A DNA stretch of 64,000 bases from Alligator mississippiensis. Its lineage: Eukaryota > Chordata > Crocodylia > Alligatoridae. Location of the stretch: contig NC_081828.1 of NCBI RefSeq assembly GCF_030867095.1, positions 208,326,978-208,390,977 on the forward strand, given 5' to 3'. Under the pieces are notes generated by a model, which saw only the letters and a list, made by a program, of their open reading frames with translations, was not told the origin of the DNA and did no database searches. The position numbers were made by a program, and so were the translations under genes. This document shows, one piece after another, positions 1 through 34,136 of this stretch (position 1 is the first letter of the stretch; the number at the start of each line of letters is the position of its first letter).

Positions 1-1006
1 CTAACTTGCAGTATATTTTAGTAGCTCAGGTGATTATACTGGCAAATGTGATGTTTTTCATCCTTTGTGGCTTTGCTAAATGGGACAGATAATAGCTGGA
101 GTTTGCTGGAGTGATAGTTCTTTTAAATTCTATTTTCTTTTAAACAGCCCAGTAACATTTTAATAGTAGATATATATCCTTCTGATAGAATGGCTTAAGG
201 AAATCTATAGCTGGTATCTTATATTTGCTATTGACTTTTAAAACATTCTTCACAAACCTGTATAGAATTCTGTTTTTTCTGATTGTTATGAAGTTTTCCA
301 GATCTTTTCCATGAGGCTTTTAATGGTCAATGTGTTTATTATCTCTTGTTGTCAGTGTACACTGAGCAACCTCAGAATTGAAAAAAAGTCTTTCCCTACT
401 AACTTTTCTTGTTTAATTTGGCAAGCATTGTTGTTTTTTGTTTCTCTTACTCCCCCCTCCCACCCCTTTCCCTGTTTCCAGCCTAGCAACATGGCTGTCT
501 TCAGTGTTTCCCATTGTTTGTGCATCAATTTAGCTGATCCCATTTGGAACATGGGAATGGTGCATTTGATTTATGGCTTGTACAGTCCTTTAGTTTAGGC
601 TAATATCTCGTTGCTGTTGCTGGATGCCTTTCTCTTGTCAGAAAAGTGTGGGAGAGTCTTGCCATGTTATCTCCTTTTGAGGTTTATGGCAAGTGAGCTC
701 AAACACTTGTAAGTCAATTCCCTACCACACTCCTTGCAATCTTTTGATAAAGTCACATTCAGGCCTAGGTTGTTTGTATCCTCTGTATTTAGGAGAAGAA
801 GTTCTCTATTCTTAGTTGGTGCTTTGGAGCATTACCAGCTGGGAATTAATAAGAGCTGGATGTCGTAAGAACATGACATCCACGGCAGAAAGGTTGTTCA
901 GTAAGGAATGGCGGGGAAGAGCATATTTCTCTGGAACTGCTGTCACTTACACCACTGAAAATATAAAAATCCCATTTCTCTGACCGCTTCTCCTTGTCTC
1001 TTACAG
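1..1006 (+). other. ACVR2B intron 3, 3' part
   Basis: This is the downstream end of the intron before the transmembrane exon. It ends in a pyrimidine-rich tract and TTACAG at 1001-1006. I found no ectodomain exon, RNA gene or recognisable mobile element; the short open frames here have no recognisable domains. Confidence 0.7.
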
Positions 1007-22061
<21,055 letters not shown>

Positions 22062-22179
22062 GTCCTGGTTCGCTTTTTTTTTCCAGACTCAGTGAATTTA
22101 AAGAAAAAACAAAAGTGAAAAAAAAAACAAAACAAAAACCCAACAAACACATGAATGCAGCTGCTATTTTATCTTGACT

Positions 22180-22211
22180 TTTTATTATTATTATTGTTAT
22201 TATTATTATTT
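22180..22211. repeat. (TTA)n microsatellite in 3' UTR
   Basis: TTATTATTATTATTG followed by further TTA units just after the stop codon region. A run of A and T homopolymers surrounds it. Confidence 0.8.
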
Positions 22212-23840
22212 TTTTGGATCGGATCATTTTTACCAGCACATTGCTCTACTGTATTAAAAAAAAAATGGACATCTCAGCAAGCATTCAGGCGCCGACTAAT
22301 GAATGCAGAAAAGGTGCAGGTACCTCAGAACCTCAACAAACTCGCTTCAGTTTTGTTTTTAATTCAGTTTTCTGGGTTTCTCTTTATTGGTCTGTCTTCT
22401 ACACAGAGCATCTGTGACGTAAAGGAAAACCACCTACCATCTTAGAAAACACAATGCTGCAAACTTTGGAGAAAACTTAAGACTGTTACATAAGATTACA
22501 CCTTCCTCAAAAGGATATTTTCCCCTGTTTTATTTCCCCCACCCCTTTCTTTTCTTTTTTCTTTTTTTTTTTTTTTTTAAGACAGTGAGCTTCAAAAAAA
22601 AAAACAGCAGATGTGTCTTTTACGGATCTAACGGGTGTCATTGTAACATGGGAGGAAAAAAAAGAAACCGGAAAGCGAATGTTAACTCTTTGATGGTAGA
22701 GTTGAAGGGGGGAGTCTAGAATAGGGGTTGGGGGAGAGCAACGTTGGACTTTGCAGCATTTGGAGAAACATCATTTGCTATGGAGCTACTTCTCAGGTAA
22801 CCAGTTAACGAGGGGAAGGACATTTTTGAGGCAGAGTATTATTCACTGCAGTGCATGGAGAAAGTTGGGTTAAAGAGCCAATGGCATAAGCAAGGCACTA
22901 GTTCTTTCTTCCTCCACTATCTCAGGCTTGGGTCTTAAAAGAACAACAACAATGACAAAGACCACGCTTGTGTTTTATTTTCTAAACCCCAGGTAATAAG
23001 GGGAGGAAAGTGCTTTTAAGCAGCATAACTAAGAGGGAACTAAGTATGTTCTCAGAAATGCCATGTGAAGTATGTACTGGAAGATTTGAAAGCATTTGCA
23101 TCTTGCTTTAAATACTGTAGCAGTTCAGGGAAAAAGGCCTCAGGGTTGGATGACTGCTTAGCCCCAGCTACTAGTGTAGATGGATAAAAGAAAAAAAAAA
23201 TGAATTTCTGGAGGGAGAAACACATGACCTGGGCCAATGACAGACAACTGCTGTAGCACCCAAGAAGTATATGAATTGTACAGTTATAGATCACAAGGAG
23301 TGGACCGAGCAGCAGTGGTGTTTATCATAGCATCTTTTAAACTGGTTTCTTTGATGCTGCTTTCTCCTTACTCTGTGACTAAACTCTTTTTGTCTTAAAG
23401 TGGTGCATATTTTAAAATACCGTTACTCTATTATGCCATAAACTTGCTCTAGTCAGTGAATGTTCCTAATGCTGCTGATTCAACATTTAAATATTTTTTT
23501 AATTTGCAAAACATGCAATGTTTGAGAAGAAGAAAAAAAACAAACAACAAAATACACACACACACACGTTACGCGGCTTTCGAGGTTTAAACTGAAAAAA
23601 AAAATTAAACTTCACGACCACAGACCACCTCAAACCAGAAATACCTCAGAATTTTCTACTTGTATGAGTTTTATTATATATTTTGTTAGTTGTGTTGTCT
23701 TGTAGTAAGTATATTTTAATGTAAGTTGGCTTTTATGACAAGGGAGTTTTAAAAAAAGAAAAAAAAGAAAAAAAGTTCCAAAATCTTTTAGGAAGTGTTA
23801 CCATTTTTTTTTTTTTTGGTTTTGTTTTATAAAGCACCAT

Positions 23841-23848
23841 TGTAAATA
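23841..23848 (+). promoter_or_regulatory. Pumilio-type element TGTAAATA
   Basis: Exact match to the PUF-protein consensus TGTANATA in the first 2 kb of the 3' UTR. It is inside a non-repetitive stretch (about 23830-23970) that looks like ordinary UTR. A single short match is weak evidence. Confidence 0.35.
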
Positions 23849-24741
23849 ACTGTATACAGTTGTAGAATAACTGCCTATATAAGGTACCTGGGCATTATTC
23901 ACTCTTGTTTGTGAAGACTGTTTCCATTCTGTGTTATTTTGTTCGGTCTGTTTTAGTGAAAGGACAGTACATCTTTTTATTACGTGTTTTACTTTTTCTC
24001 AGCCTATGAAATCAATATGAACATCAGTGTCTTGCTAGACTGACAAAGTTATCCTGATTTGATTGCCAGGACTTTTAAACTTTTGTTTGCATTGATGCCA
24101 AAATACAATCCTAAACTAATTACCCTGTTAAAATATACAAATTGGTATTAGAGAAACAGATTGGGCATTTTGTCGCGCACAGATTGTCAACAGGGAATGT
24201 TAGTGTAGGTGTCATTTTTCAGCAAACAAAATTACCAATTGGAAGAATAAAGTATAACGCTGAATATTATTTCTCAAAAGTGTAGCTTTAAAAAAAACCC
24301 CCACCACACTAGAGTCCACAAAAGGACAAAGTCCTTTTTCTTGGAGAGAGATAATTGCCTTAACTTGTCTATTTAAATAAAGTCTTAAACTATTCTTTCA
24401 AGTTAATGAATGTATATGTGCATATAAATACATACACACATGTAAGTGTATTTGCTTGTGCATGTGTGTGGCAGTTTCTGATTCTTAATGTGATCCTGTA
24501 CAGAACATGTTAACAAAAACAGAAGCAAAATCATACCATTCTGGCACACTTCATGCCCCTGTTAGGGGAAGAGGGGGTAACAACTTTGGCAGTGATGCTA
24601 CAAACACACTTACGCTGAATGATAGGCATGCAAATAGCTTCATTGATGTCAACAGCACTATTTACATGCTGCAAGTGAAGCATATGCCTATGTTTGCAGG
24701 ATCAGTGTCTGTCTTTTGTCCTTTGAGTACATTTGTGCACT

Positions 24742-24743
<2 letters not shown>

Positions 24744-24804
<61 letters not shown>
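24744..24804. repeat. (AT)n(AC)n microsatellite
   Basis: About 45 bp of alternating A/T followed directly by about 15 bp of (AC)n in the ACVR2B 3' UTR. It is likely length-polymorphic. Confidence 0.95.
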
Positions 24805-25958
24805 GTTTGATGCTTTGGAAAAGTGATTTAAGCTTTGGGGGGTGGGAGTTTAGCGCAAAGACTGAATAAACTAGTTTTTTTGGGGGGGGATCTCTGTATA
24901 GGGGAGTCGGTTCAGATTGTTACAGAAAGAAAAAAGCTGTACTGTCTTTTAACTATTCTGATCTGTGTGCTGTTTTGGATTTTTTTTCCTTCAGCATTAA
25001 TGTGTAAAAGCTAAAACGGGCTTGTTACAGCAGTTGCTTTTTCCAAACATGATTTCGTTAAGAAGCTTTAAAGTATTTATTGAAAGTGCCATATGATTTT
25101 AATAGCCTATTAGACGGTGTCTTCAACCTTCTCCTCGAGACAGCATAAGCAAAACCTCTTACCACATGTAGCTTCTTTTACTGCAGGGAACTGTAAGGAC
25201 ATACAAACTTCGATCACATGCGGATTGAGATGTACTGGCATTTTCCCTGGCTTAACAGTTCCTTACAGATCATTTTACTAAATTATGTCTAGAGTTGGTT
25301 AGAGGAAGTTTCTGAAGTGCATGCGTGTCCAGTTAGAAATGTTAAGGGCAACTGTGGGGCGGGTGGGTGTGCACATCTATCTCTTGGCTACTTACAGACA
25401 TGCACCAGTTCAGCTAAGCGTGTTAAATATGTGTTTGTTAAATTGGTACAACGTTTTCATGTAGATGATCCCTGATGGTCTCAGCTGCCTAATTTTCTAA
25501 AGACCAAGCAGATAATTTAATGTCTGCATTCTGTCATTGGAATTGTCCATTTTATTACATTCGCTTAAATGTCGTTCAGTACTGTAAAGGCATTTCCCAA
25601 TTTAGCAATAAGCTGTATTCACAGCTGTAGTTTTCATAAGCAACAGTTTTCATCCAACACTCTTTTAAATCAGATTGGTTCAACCAGGTATTAATTGTAA
25701 AGTACTAGTGATTGCCATGTATGTAGGCAAAGATAGAAGCCTACATAAAATATGCTCTTTAAATATTCTGCTCTTGCAGAATCCAAAAGTGGGTCACTCC
25801 ATTTATAATTTATAGTTTAATATTAATCGGAAATAACCTAAATGGCAATGATAATAGTAGAAGTTTCCTCGACCTCAGAGCCAAGATTTTACCCTTTATT
25901 TTAGTTGTCAAGAAGGTATCAGGATTTGGGTTGGAGTGGTATTGTGGCCACGATGGGC

Positions 25959-26844
25959 CAGGAAATATGAGAAGCAAGGGGTTTTTTTTGGTGATATCTT
26001 TCATTGAACCAATTGCATAGTTGGGAGAGATGTTAGACAAGCTTTCCAGCACAAGGTGCCCTTCCTCAAGGTTGGGAAGGAAGCAGGTCTAGCCTAAGCT
26101 AAAAACTAGATAAAAGTGGCCTGTGTTTTAACTCCATGTGTAAAAGAAAAAAGAGTGGAAAGAGGTTGTAAACCTGGAGCAAAGATGTTATCGCAAGGAG
26201 CTGCAAAAAGAGATGTGCAGCTGAAGAGATAAGCTAATTATGTAAAAGAAAAGCCCATTCAGAAGGGAAATAGGGTCTTTATTATCTGTGGAGTGCAGAG
26301 AGGTTAACAGAAACAGCAGTTCAATTCTAACGAGGCGGGAAACGGTAGTGTATGTTTAGTCCATGGTCTTTAGCGTCCAGTAAAGCTGCGAGTGTTTGTT
26401 CCCAGGAGCGGTGCTTAACTTTCAGGAGTGGTGCAGCCCTGTCTGATTCCAACGAATCTGCAAATTCTGCTAAATACCTTGTCACAAGGACATGAAAAAG
26501 GAAGGTAGATTTCTCTTGAATGTACGGACCGTGAAGTCAGGACAGAGAGATCGTCCTTGAAAAGTGTTCTCCCACAAGTGCTTTGGGTGGTCCTGTCCTG
26601 CATCCAACAGAGTGGCTGTTTCCTTCCACCCGCATGGGCCTGGGACGTAGCGTGCCACATTCGGTAGACCTGTGTAGGATGTATGGATTAAATTTGTTCA
26701 TTTTCATGGGTAAGTTAAGTACGAGCTCACACTTTAAGATGCAAAAGGGCACTTATGGCCAAAAGCTTGTCATATCTCTCCCAGTGATATAGTTGGGCCA
26801 GTAAAAGTTATCCTCCAAAAACCTTGTTCCTTGCATATTTCCTG
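25959..26844. mobile_element. 886-bp DNA element with long terminal inverted repeats in 3' UTR
   Basis: The left end CAGGAAATATG (25959-25969), followed by a GCAAGG-GGTTTTTT stretch and the block ATAGTTGGGAGAGAT with ACAAGCTTT (to about 26047), is inverted at the right as AAGCTTGTCATATCTCTCCC (from about 26763), CCTTG, and CATATTTCCTG (26834-26844). The arms are about 80 bp and imperfect. No transposase frame. The interior around 26400-26690 is unrelated GC-richer DNA. Family name not known to me. Confidence 0.7.
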
Positions 26845-27283
26845 CGCTGTCATGTGTGCAACAACGCTCCTTCCCTACTCTTCCAAGATGGGAACTTCTC
26901 CAAGAACAGAAAATGTCTGTTTGTGACAGAGCTATGGACTCGCTAATCCCATGATAATATCAGAGCAGCGGCTTTGGAAATGAGTGTAGTGCTCTCGTTT
27001 TAAATATATGTGCATTTTAGAAGGAAAGGCTGTAAATTAGTCTTGGATAAGCATCAGTTAATTTATTCATGCTGATTAAAGGTTTTAAATAGGTCTGGAT
27101 CATCAAATAATCTCCAACAACCTGGTAAAGGAAGTAAATTGTTCGTTCTTTCTTTTTTTGCCACCAGTATGGCGGAGAGGTTTTGGTACTCTTCAGGGCT
27201 GCTGACAGGTGGGGAAAGACAAAACAAAACAAAACAACACTTTACTGGAAGAGTAATCACATCAGTTTGACCCAGCTTCCTGG

Positions 27284-27407
27284 CACCTGTATAGCTTATG
27301 CACTTCAGCGGTGGGGTTTGGCTCTTTTATTTAATAGCTGATCCAATCAGCTATTAGATAAAAGCACCAAAAAGCCCCGCTGAAGTACATGAGCTGTACA
27401 GACCCTG
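27284..27407. repeat. Near-perfect foldback hairpin in ACVR2B 3' UTR
   Basis: Arms of about 60 bp meet at the centre TAATAGCTGAT-CCA-ATCAGCTATTA (27332-27356). CACTTCAGCGG (27301-27311) pairs with CCGCTGAAGTA near 27377-27387. This is probably a MITE with no spacer. If transcribed in the + direction it would form a long double-stranded RNA stem. Confidence 0.75.
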
Positions 27408-30400
27408 GACAGTTCCTTTTCTGGGTATGTGCTGCACTTGGCATGGGGGAGCACTGAGCTGAAAGTAAAATGCTGTTTTTTGGGGACCCCCCCCCCACAT
27501 CTGTAAGCACCCTAGAAGTCTAAGTTCTGTGAACTTAGGAGCGGTATACCCCAGAAGTGATTTTTTAATTATTTTAATTCCTTAACAGAGACTATTGACA
27601 GTCTTTTGTGCATTTTATTCTCAAAAGATAAGCCATGTTTTACAAGGCAGTCAAGTGAGCCACGGTTAATATTTTTAGAGTTCAGTTGCCAGAAAGCTAA
27701 GCAGCCAGCCATGGATTGAATAGTAGGGATGTTTTGCAATTCTTTTCCTAATGTTAAAGTCCAGTAAAAAAAAACCCAACAATAAAACTTCTGGAGTAAG
27801 GTACTTTTTGATGTGAATGAAGGCATCACAATCTAGCTTATAATAACCTAGTAGCACATGCTGTGAGAAATCGTTGATTGCTGTAATGATACAGGCAGAA
27901 TCCATTCATTCCTGAAGTTATACACTCTTGTAAAGGATTACACTATTGATTGTCAGTCGAGGTATGAATAATATACTACTTCATTTTAACTTTAAATAAA
28001 AATTAAACTAAAATCCATTTGAGATATAACCAGTCACTAATTCCTCCTGCCATTTTGTCATGCCCTTGAAAAAAATCATTACAAACTCCTACCCTACAAA
28101 TTTGAAGGAAACTCAAGTCTTGCAATAGTTAATAGTAAAACTGTTATGAATTATATTGTCACAATAGTTACTTTCAACATAATCCACCTTTCTGTGTCTA
28201 CTGAGGTCAGAATATGTGAGTGTAAGACGGGGCCCCTAGTTCTTGTTATGAATGCATACACAAGTTTAAGCACTTTCTGTAGTCGAGGGCATCGCCCCAC
28301 ACTTGAATTCCTCTAATCATTTGGTTTGGTTAACCTGTGATGCTTCCTTTATATTATTGATCAGGACACACAAAGACTGACTTGTTCACATCTTCACATC
28401 CTCTAGGTTGCAGTATTGTTTTAAGCACAAGAATGTGAACACAGCCCCAAACTGAACACGGCTTTTCTTTAATGAGGGGCCTTCATGAATACAGAGTCAC
28501 TTCAAAGTATGAGCCAGAATGTCTTGGTGCTCTTATTACCCATCTTTCTCATGCTTTCAAAGTGCAATTCTGTTACAGGATAAAACATGGTAGGTAAAAA
28601 TTACACCTGCGGAAATGCTACACCTCTGGGGTGTGTACAGGTGTTAGAGGCAAGACGCAGGAAACGTCATTGTCCTAATTCTGTAATTAGCAAGAAAACT
28701 CCTTTTTCCCTGGTACTGTGGACTCCACCTTGTTTCTACTGAAGTCATTCACATCAGTAGGAGTAGGATGGGATCTTGGAAGCCCACTCAGATGCAAAAA
28801 TGCATTGATTTCTTAGCCCACAGCATGTAAACTGAGAAACACCAGTTTAATTCCTATAGCACTGGCTCGTAGGCAGACTGTAACATACCCTGTTTTCTGG
28901 ATAAAAGATATTCTTGTTAGGAAAGTAAGAGACTCAAATTGCAGAAGACGCTACTGCTTGATAGCACTGTGACCATAATGTTGTAGTTCTTGTTCAAGTA
29001 GTACTCCAGTTGAGGTGGTTAAGCAAGAAGCATCCCCAGTCTAACACTTTTGCATACAAAATATTGTTTGGTGGCATTGTAAATAAAAAGTAGGCTATAT
29101 AATAATAGGGAAAAATAAGGATGGTTTGACCTTTTTTACTTTGGGGAAAATATATATTTTTAGTTGCATATACAATCAAATTCTACATTGTGTGAAAATT
29201 CTTTTATACCACAGATTATTTTTGTAAAGTCTAATATGTTTCTGCAGGGAAAAGGGAGAGAGGTCTGTGTAAACACAGCAAAAATATAGATTATATATAA
29301 TGTTGAATCTAACTGCAGTACATCAGAATTTAGCAGATAGAAAAGTCAAGTATGAAACCAATTTAAGCAGCAGGTTTGGAAGTACTTGGACATGTTTTGG
29401 GGACTGCACTATTTATATTGTTAAAATTGGTTATATCGCGTCTCATCCTTTCTGCAAAAGATGCTTGTTGCTTTTGTATGGCCATCTTCAGATTTAACCA
29501 GGAAGATTTTTTTTCACGTATCCATGTAAAACACCAGGTGGTAAGCGGTATGGGTTTGTGTTTGCTCTGGTGCTGTAGTAGGTTGTGAAGTCAGTGTTAA
29601 GAATTTAAAAAGACCAAATACTTGGGCTGATCTAACTGTTTGCCACATTCATTTACTATAAATGCTTCTGCTTCCTGGACGATGTGATCTGTAAGGAGCT
29701 GTTGCCAGTAAATATTGATAAAACAAATTCGTAGAAGTCCCTTCCCTCTTAAACGTACTGACAGCCTACACAAGTCAGACTTTTCCAGGGTTTCTGCATT
29801 TCTGAAGTCAGATTTCACTGCCAGCAGGTTAGGGGCGGTCCGGCCCCTGATAAACGTGTGGGACACTGCCATATTAATAATCGTCTTCAGAAAAGAAAGC
29901 TTCCTAAACTGTTACTCCTAGGTGTTTCTGCAAGAATTTAAAAAATGTAGATCTGCTGTTCCTTCTTTTTTTCTTCTAAGTCAAGTTGGGCAGTGTAATT
30001 GGACTAGATGGTAAAGAAAACTGGAAAGTGAGACTGGTTCTTATACACTACCCTGATGCCACAATGCCAGAGTTGCAAACTCTGCAGGAAACAGCTTGAG
30101 ACCAAACAAGAAAGTGTTTCCATTGAGATGAATGCAGTTCTGTGGCATTCAGTGGACTTGACCACGTCCCTTTTGAAATCAGGGCTTAGAAAGCTTAAGG
30201 CGGTTCTGCCTTATGTAGTTAGAAATCATTCTTCCACATCAGTCTTTCCAGGTGAAATTTTGGTCCCCATTAAAGCCAGCGGCAGGCTTGCTATTTCCAT
30301 GAGCGGAGCCAGGAGATGCGCGTGTTCCTGATGCACTTTCTGAATGTCCCTGGTGAACCTGTCCTCTTCTTTACATTCAACTTCTGTTCTCTAAAACTTC

Positions 30401-30781
30401 TGGTTTACGGCAAAGTTCTTTCTCTCTCTCTAACTAAAGTTATAGCTTATGAAGTAAGCAGTAATCCTTTCTACTTGTACACTGCCAGAGGAAAAAAATC
30501 ATACTTCTGTTATGTCCATCCGAAATGTAACACTATTCTGTTGTGCCTTTATTTTTCCATGTAAAAGCAACTGCTGTAAGCTATATTTTTACTTGTTTTT
30601 TCTGTCTGAGAAAACACTTTTCATTGCCCAGCTGTTGTTTCTGGATGCATTCTGTGATCCAGGTATTTCAAGAACCAATTACCTCAAACCTCACATTAAA
30701 CAGTGTTGCTATCTGGATTCTCCTTGATACTACAATATTGTAACATACGCAAACAGGAACCCTGCTACATATGGGTGTTTT

Positions 30782-30819
<38 letters not shown>

Positions 30820-30826
30820 TATATAA
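30782..30826. repeat. (TA)n microsatellite
   Basis: About 45 bp of alternating T/A with one interruption, in the distal 3' UTR. A second, weaker TA tract is at 32856-32900. Confidence 0.9.
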
Positions 30827-33209
30827 ATGGCAAATGATCCCCAAGGACTGAAGGAAAAAAGCAAACCTTTTTGTTTTCCAACATTAAAACCAGAAGGGCT
30901 TCTGGAAAGCTCTATAATGGCATTGTGCTGGATGTGATTCAAGAGGCTGTTATCCGAAAAGTGCTTTCTTTGTTCTCTTTCTAGTATTTTCAGTATTTTA
31001 TTGGCACACATTATATGATTAAAATGCTGTTCCTGCATTTTTGCCCCCTTTCGAAGCAGAGGGCAGGGGGGACAATTCCAGTTGCTAAAAACTGTAGACC
31101 ATTCGGCTAAGGTTGGTATGGTTAAACCATAATGAACCACCATGCCTTCTGGGAAAATTACTGTAAAAAATTGTTTTTTTTGTGAAAAGGAAAGCATTGG
31201 CCATGACTTGTTCAATTTTCTCTCCCATTCTAAAAAATTAAAGTTTTACCCAGTGACCATCATAGTCATTTTAAAATCCCGGTTGAGTAGCTGTTAGTAG
31301 CATTTCTTGGCCGCACATTTGCCCATATAAGAAGATAGCTAGGGGGATCAGGATTGAGATATTTTACGGAGTTGTGCATGGAGTGTAATGATGAAAACAA
31401 CGTTCTCTGGATAGCAGGGGGCATATTGGCAGATCTTTATAATTTAAATGGATCTTACTTCCCCCACCCCCTTCTCCTGTGGGTTGTCTTATGAAGAACT
31501 TCAACCCTAATGGATTATTTCATAACAGCATTTGATTGAGAGAACTGTAAGCCTACCAGTCTCTCCAGAAGGAAAAATCTATAGTCCTGTTCTCACCAGC
31601 CATGTCTTTTTGAGAGCTGTGTATTAAACGGTTTATAATTTTAGCTAGGTACCTGATGCACCAATATAGTTCACATTTTATGTATGTGAAATGGTAACCT
31701 TTCTATCCAAAGATGAACTAATCGGAAGGAAGGAAGATCAGTTGCTCCTTTTTTTAGGACCTGTGTTAGTTTGTCAAATGTTTATGTGGCTATTGATGGT
31801 CACAGGGAATCTTTAATAAATCATATACAAAAGTATTAAAATTTCTCAGAAGGCGATATTTTCCATGCCAATGGCTTTTCCATGGAATCATGTATTGATG
31901 CAAAAAGAGATGTTTAATGGGCCCCAAATAAAGAAGGTGGTTACTGCAAACTAACATGCTTCTTGATCCCAAGTCTACACCCAAAATCCGCACAATGCCA
32001 CTGCCATCCTGTTCAGAATATCTGCTTAATGAATTCTGCATGATTGTCATGATAGAGTTGAAGGCCTAATCTTTCACCTGTTAATATTTTTCACATTTGT
32101 CCTTAAGTTTGACGAATTTTATACTGTGAAGTGGACTTCAGTACAATTTGTCAATTCTTGTGGAAAGAGCTTTCTGCATGTAACATTAGACGCATACAGT
32201 TAAACAACACAGCATAGTACAAAACTCACAAGAAAATGTTTTGGCACCAGCAGAAAGAAATCTCACCCTAACCATGTGTCATTTAAAACCATCATATTGT
32301 CAGTTTTACCAGCTACTTCTAAATTTGTGCTTTATTTAAAGAAATAAAATAAAAAATCCTAAGACTTGTCTAGCTTAGTGAAATATGTGCATATCAGTTT
32401 TAGGATGGATAGCTAAGTCTTATTACGCTGTGTTACTTAACTTGTATATATATATGAGTATACATAAGAGTTTGCAGTAACCTGTTTCTCCAGGATTTCC
32501 AGTGTGAATGATGTAATAACTCAGATGATGAGATTAAGTAAATGATTTAGAAGATGGCAAAAGTAAACTGAGTGTAAATTACAGGAAGCTCTATCAGATG
32601 GTGAAATAATTTTTAAAGACTTTTGGTCCTTGGCTCAAATTCAATAAGTACTGTTTGTATACCAAGATATGTGAAATGTAAATGTTGTAGGTTATATTTC
32701 ACTCTTGTAGCTATAAAAATGTAGAACAGAAATAGCTTGTACTACTGAGTTAACAAAAATTATACTAAAGTATCCTGTTAAAGAAAAAGAGTATACAGAA
32801 GAGATAAGCTCGTTGCTGTAACCCCTTTTGGATTGAAGAGTGTGCTGATTTTTTATATATATTATATATATATATAAAAATATATATATACATATATAAA
32901 ATGGCCTAAAGCAGACATCCATTGTATTGCGGTTATGAAATGAAGACATTTTGGAAAGAACATTGTATCATAGTTCATAAATTTGCAGTGGATCTTTGTT
33001 CCTTTTTACTGTGGTATTTTAGAAATGAGTCTCAAGTTTGAAACTAGATCTGCCAAGTTGGGGTTTTGCTGCTTCAGCTTTGCACTGGGTGCCCGAATAA
33101 ACCAGTATGAATGTAGTATTTGCTCAGTGTGAAGCAGCTGCACCCCAACTGATAGGAGGAAAAAAAACCCTAGAAAGAATTATTTCAAGTTTATCTTTTT
33201 GTATATGAA

Positions 33210-33222
33210 AATAAACAATAAA
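33210..33222 (+). promoter_or_regulatory. Tandem poly(A) signals, likely distal ACVR2B end
   Basis: Two AATAAA hexamers overlap closely (33210-33215 and 33217-33222), with another at 33096. The unique sequence ends here and CR1-derived DNA begins shortly after, so this is the best candidate for the distal cleavage site, expected within about 30 bp. Confidence 0.5.
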
Positions 33223-33245
33223 TTACAAATATTAAGCTTCTCTTT

Positions 33246-33745
33246 CTTTGGTGCAACCACAACAACCATGTTTTTCTTTGCAATGTATGCCTGAAGTATT
33301 TGCATTCTTAAATCTATTAGCATAGCATTTTGGTGAAAAACCGATGCCAAATACCCATTAAGCAGGTTGGCTTTTTCCTGGACGTTGGTTGTCAGTTGTC
33401 CCATTTAGTTTAGCAGGGGTCCAATGTTACCCTTGCTTTTCCTCCAACTCCTCACTTATCTAAAAAAGGACTTTTTATTGTCTTTGATACATGTAGCCAG
33501 TTGGAGTTCAGTCGCAGCCTTGGCTTTCCTGGTTCGCTCCCTACAGGTCCAGATCAGTGCAGAATACTCCTCCTTTGAGGTGGATCTAGTCTTCCATCCT
33601 TTACAGGTCTTTCTTTTAAGACGCAGGAGGTCTACAAGTTCCCTGCAGAGCCAAGGGGGCTTCTGTGCCCTTTTGCTGCCTTTCCTCTGAGATGGGATCG
33701 ACATTGCTTGTGCTTCTAGGATCGCTCCCTTGAGGAACAATCACT
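33246..33745 (-). mobile_element. CR1 ORF2 fragment (post-endonuclease linker to start of RT)
   Basis: The minus-strand frame reads PPWLCRELVDLLRLKRK, the K-x-W-K linker, CRERTRKAKAATELQLA, then NKKSFFR. After a frame change comes QEKANLLNGYLASVF (33180-33404), the lead-in to reverse transcriptase. Palm-domain RT and the 3' UTR are absent. Confidence 0.8.
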
Positions 33746-33789
33746 CACCCTGAACTCCCCTCCTCTTCGAGTCATGGTCGCTTAGGGCC

Positions 33790-34135
33790 TTGCCAACTCG
33801 AGGATCTCCCACACTGTCCAACCTGGGGGTTAGACCAAGGTAGTCAACGGCCTCAAGGCCCGCTGCAACAGGGTCCCCTCCCCTCTGGGGCTTTGCAACA
33901 GGTATGAACCTCTTGCAGCCCCAGTAGAGCCTGCAGAGCTGCCAGCTCCTGCAGGCAGGGGAGGACCACTCAAGCTACCATCCCAGCTTTCCCTAAGGCC
34001 ACACGTAGAGTGGTCGTTGTGGGAAACTCCCTCCTGAGGGGGACCGAGGTTGCAATCTGCTGCCCCGACCCCTTAGCCCAGGAGGTCTGCTGCTTCCCAG
34101 GAGCCCATATCCAGGACATAGCTGAGAGGATAGTT
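33790..34135 (+). mobile_element. Inverted CR1 ORF1 esterase-like fragment
   Basis: The + strand translation around 33985-34135 gives AFPKATRRVVVVGNSLLRGTE and then CFPGAHIQDIAERI, the SGNH-esterase-type block of CR1 ORF1. It is nearly identical to the minus-strand copy at 35490-35840, so the two form an inverted repeat of about 350 bp separated by about 1.4 kb. Confidence 0.85.
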
Positions 34136-34136
34136 T

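Larger units (their letters stand above)
22062..33245 (+). other. ACVR2B: ACVR2B 3' UTR (probable extent about 11 kb)
   Basis: This long AT-rich stretch between the ACVR2B stop and a CR1 cluster has no supported gene. Vertebrate ACVR2B mRNAs are known for very long 3' UTRs, and candidate poly(A) signals occur throughout, including AATAAA at 24246, 24376, 24865, 33096, 33210 and 33217. I place the distal end just after the last pair. It holds A/T homopolymer tracts, TA and CA microsatellites, two inverted-repeat elements (25959-26844, 27284-27407) and a Pumilio-type site. The exact end and alternative ends cannot be fixed from sequence alone. Confidence 0.55.
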
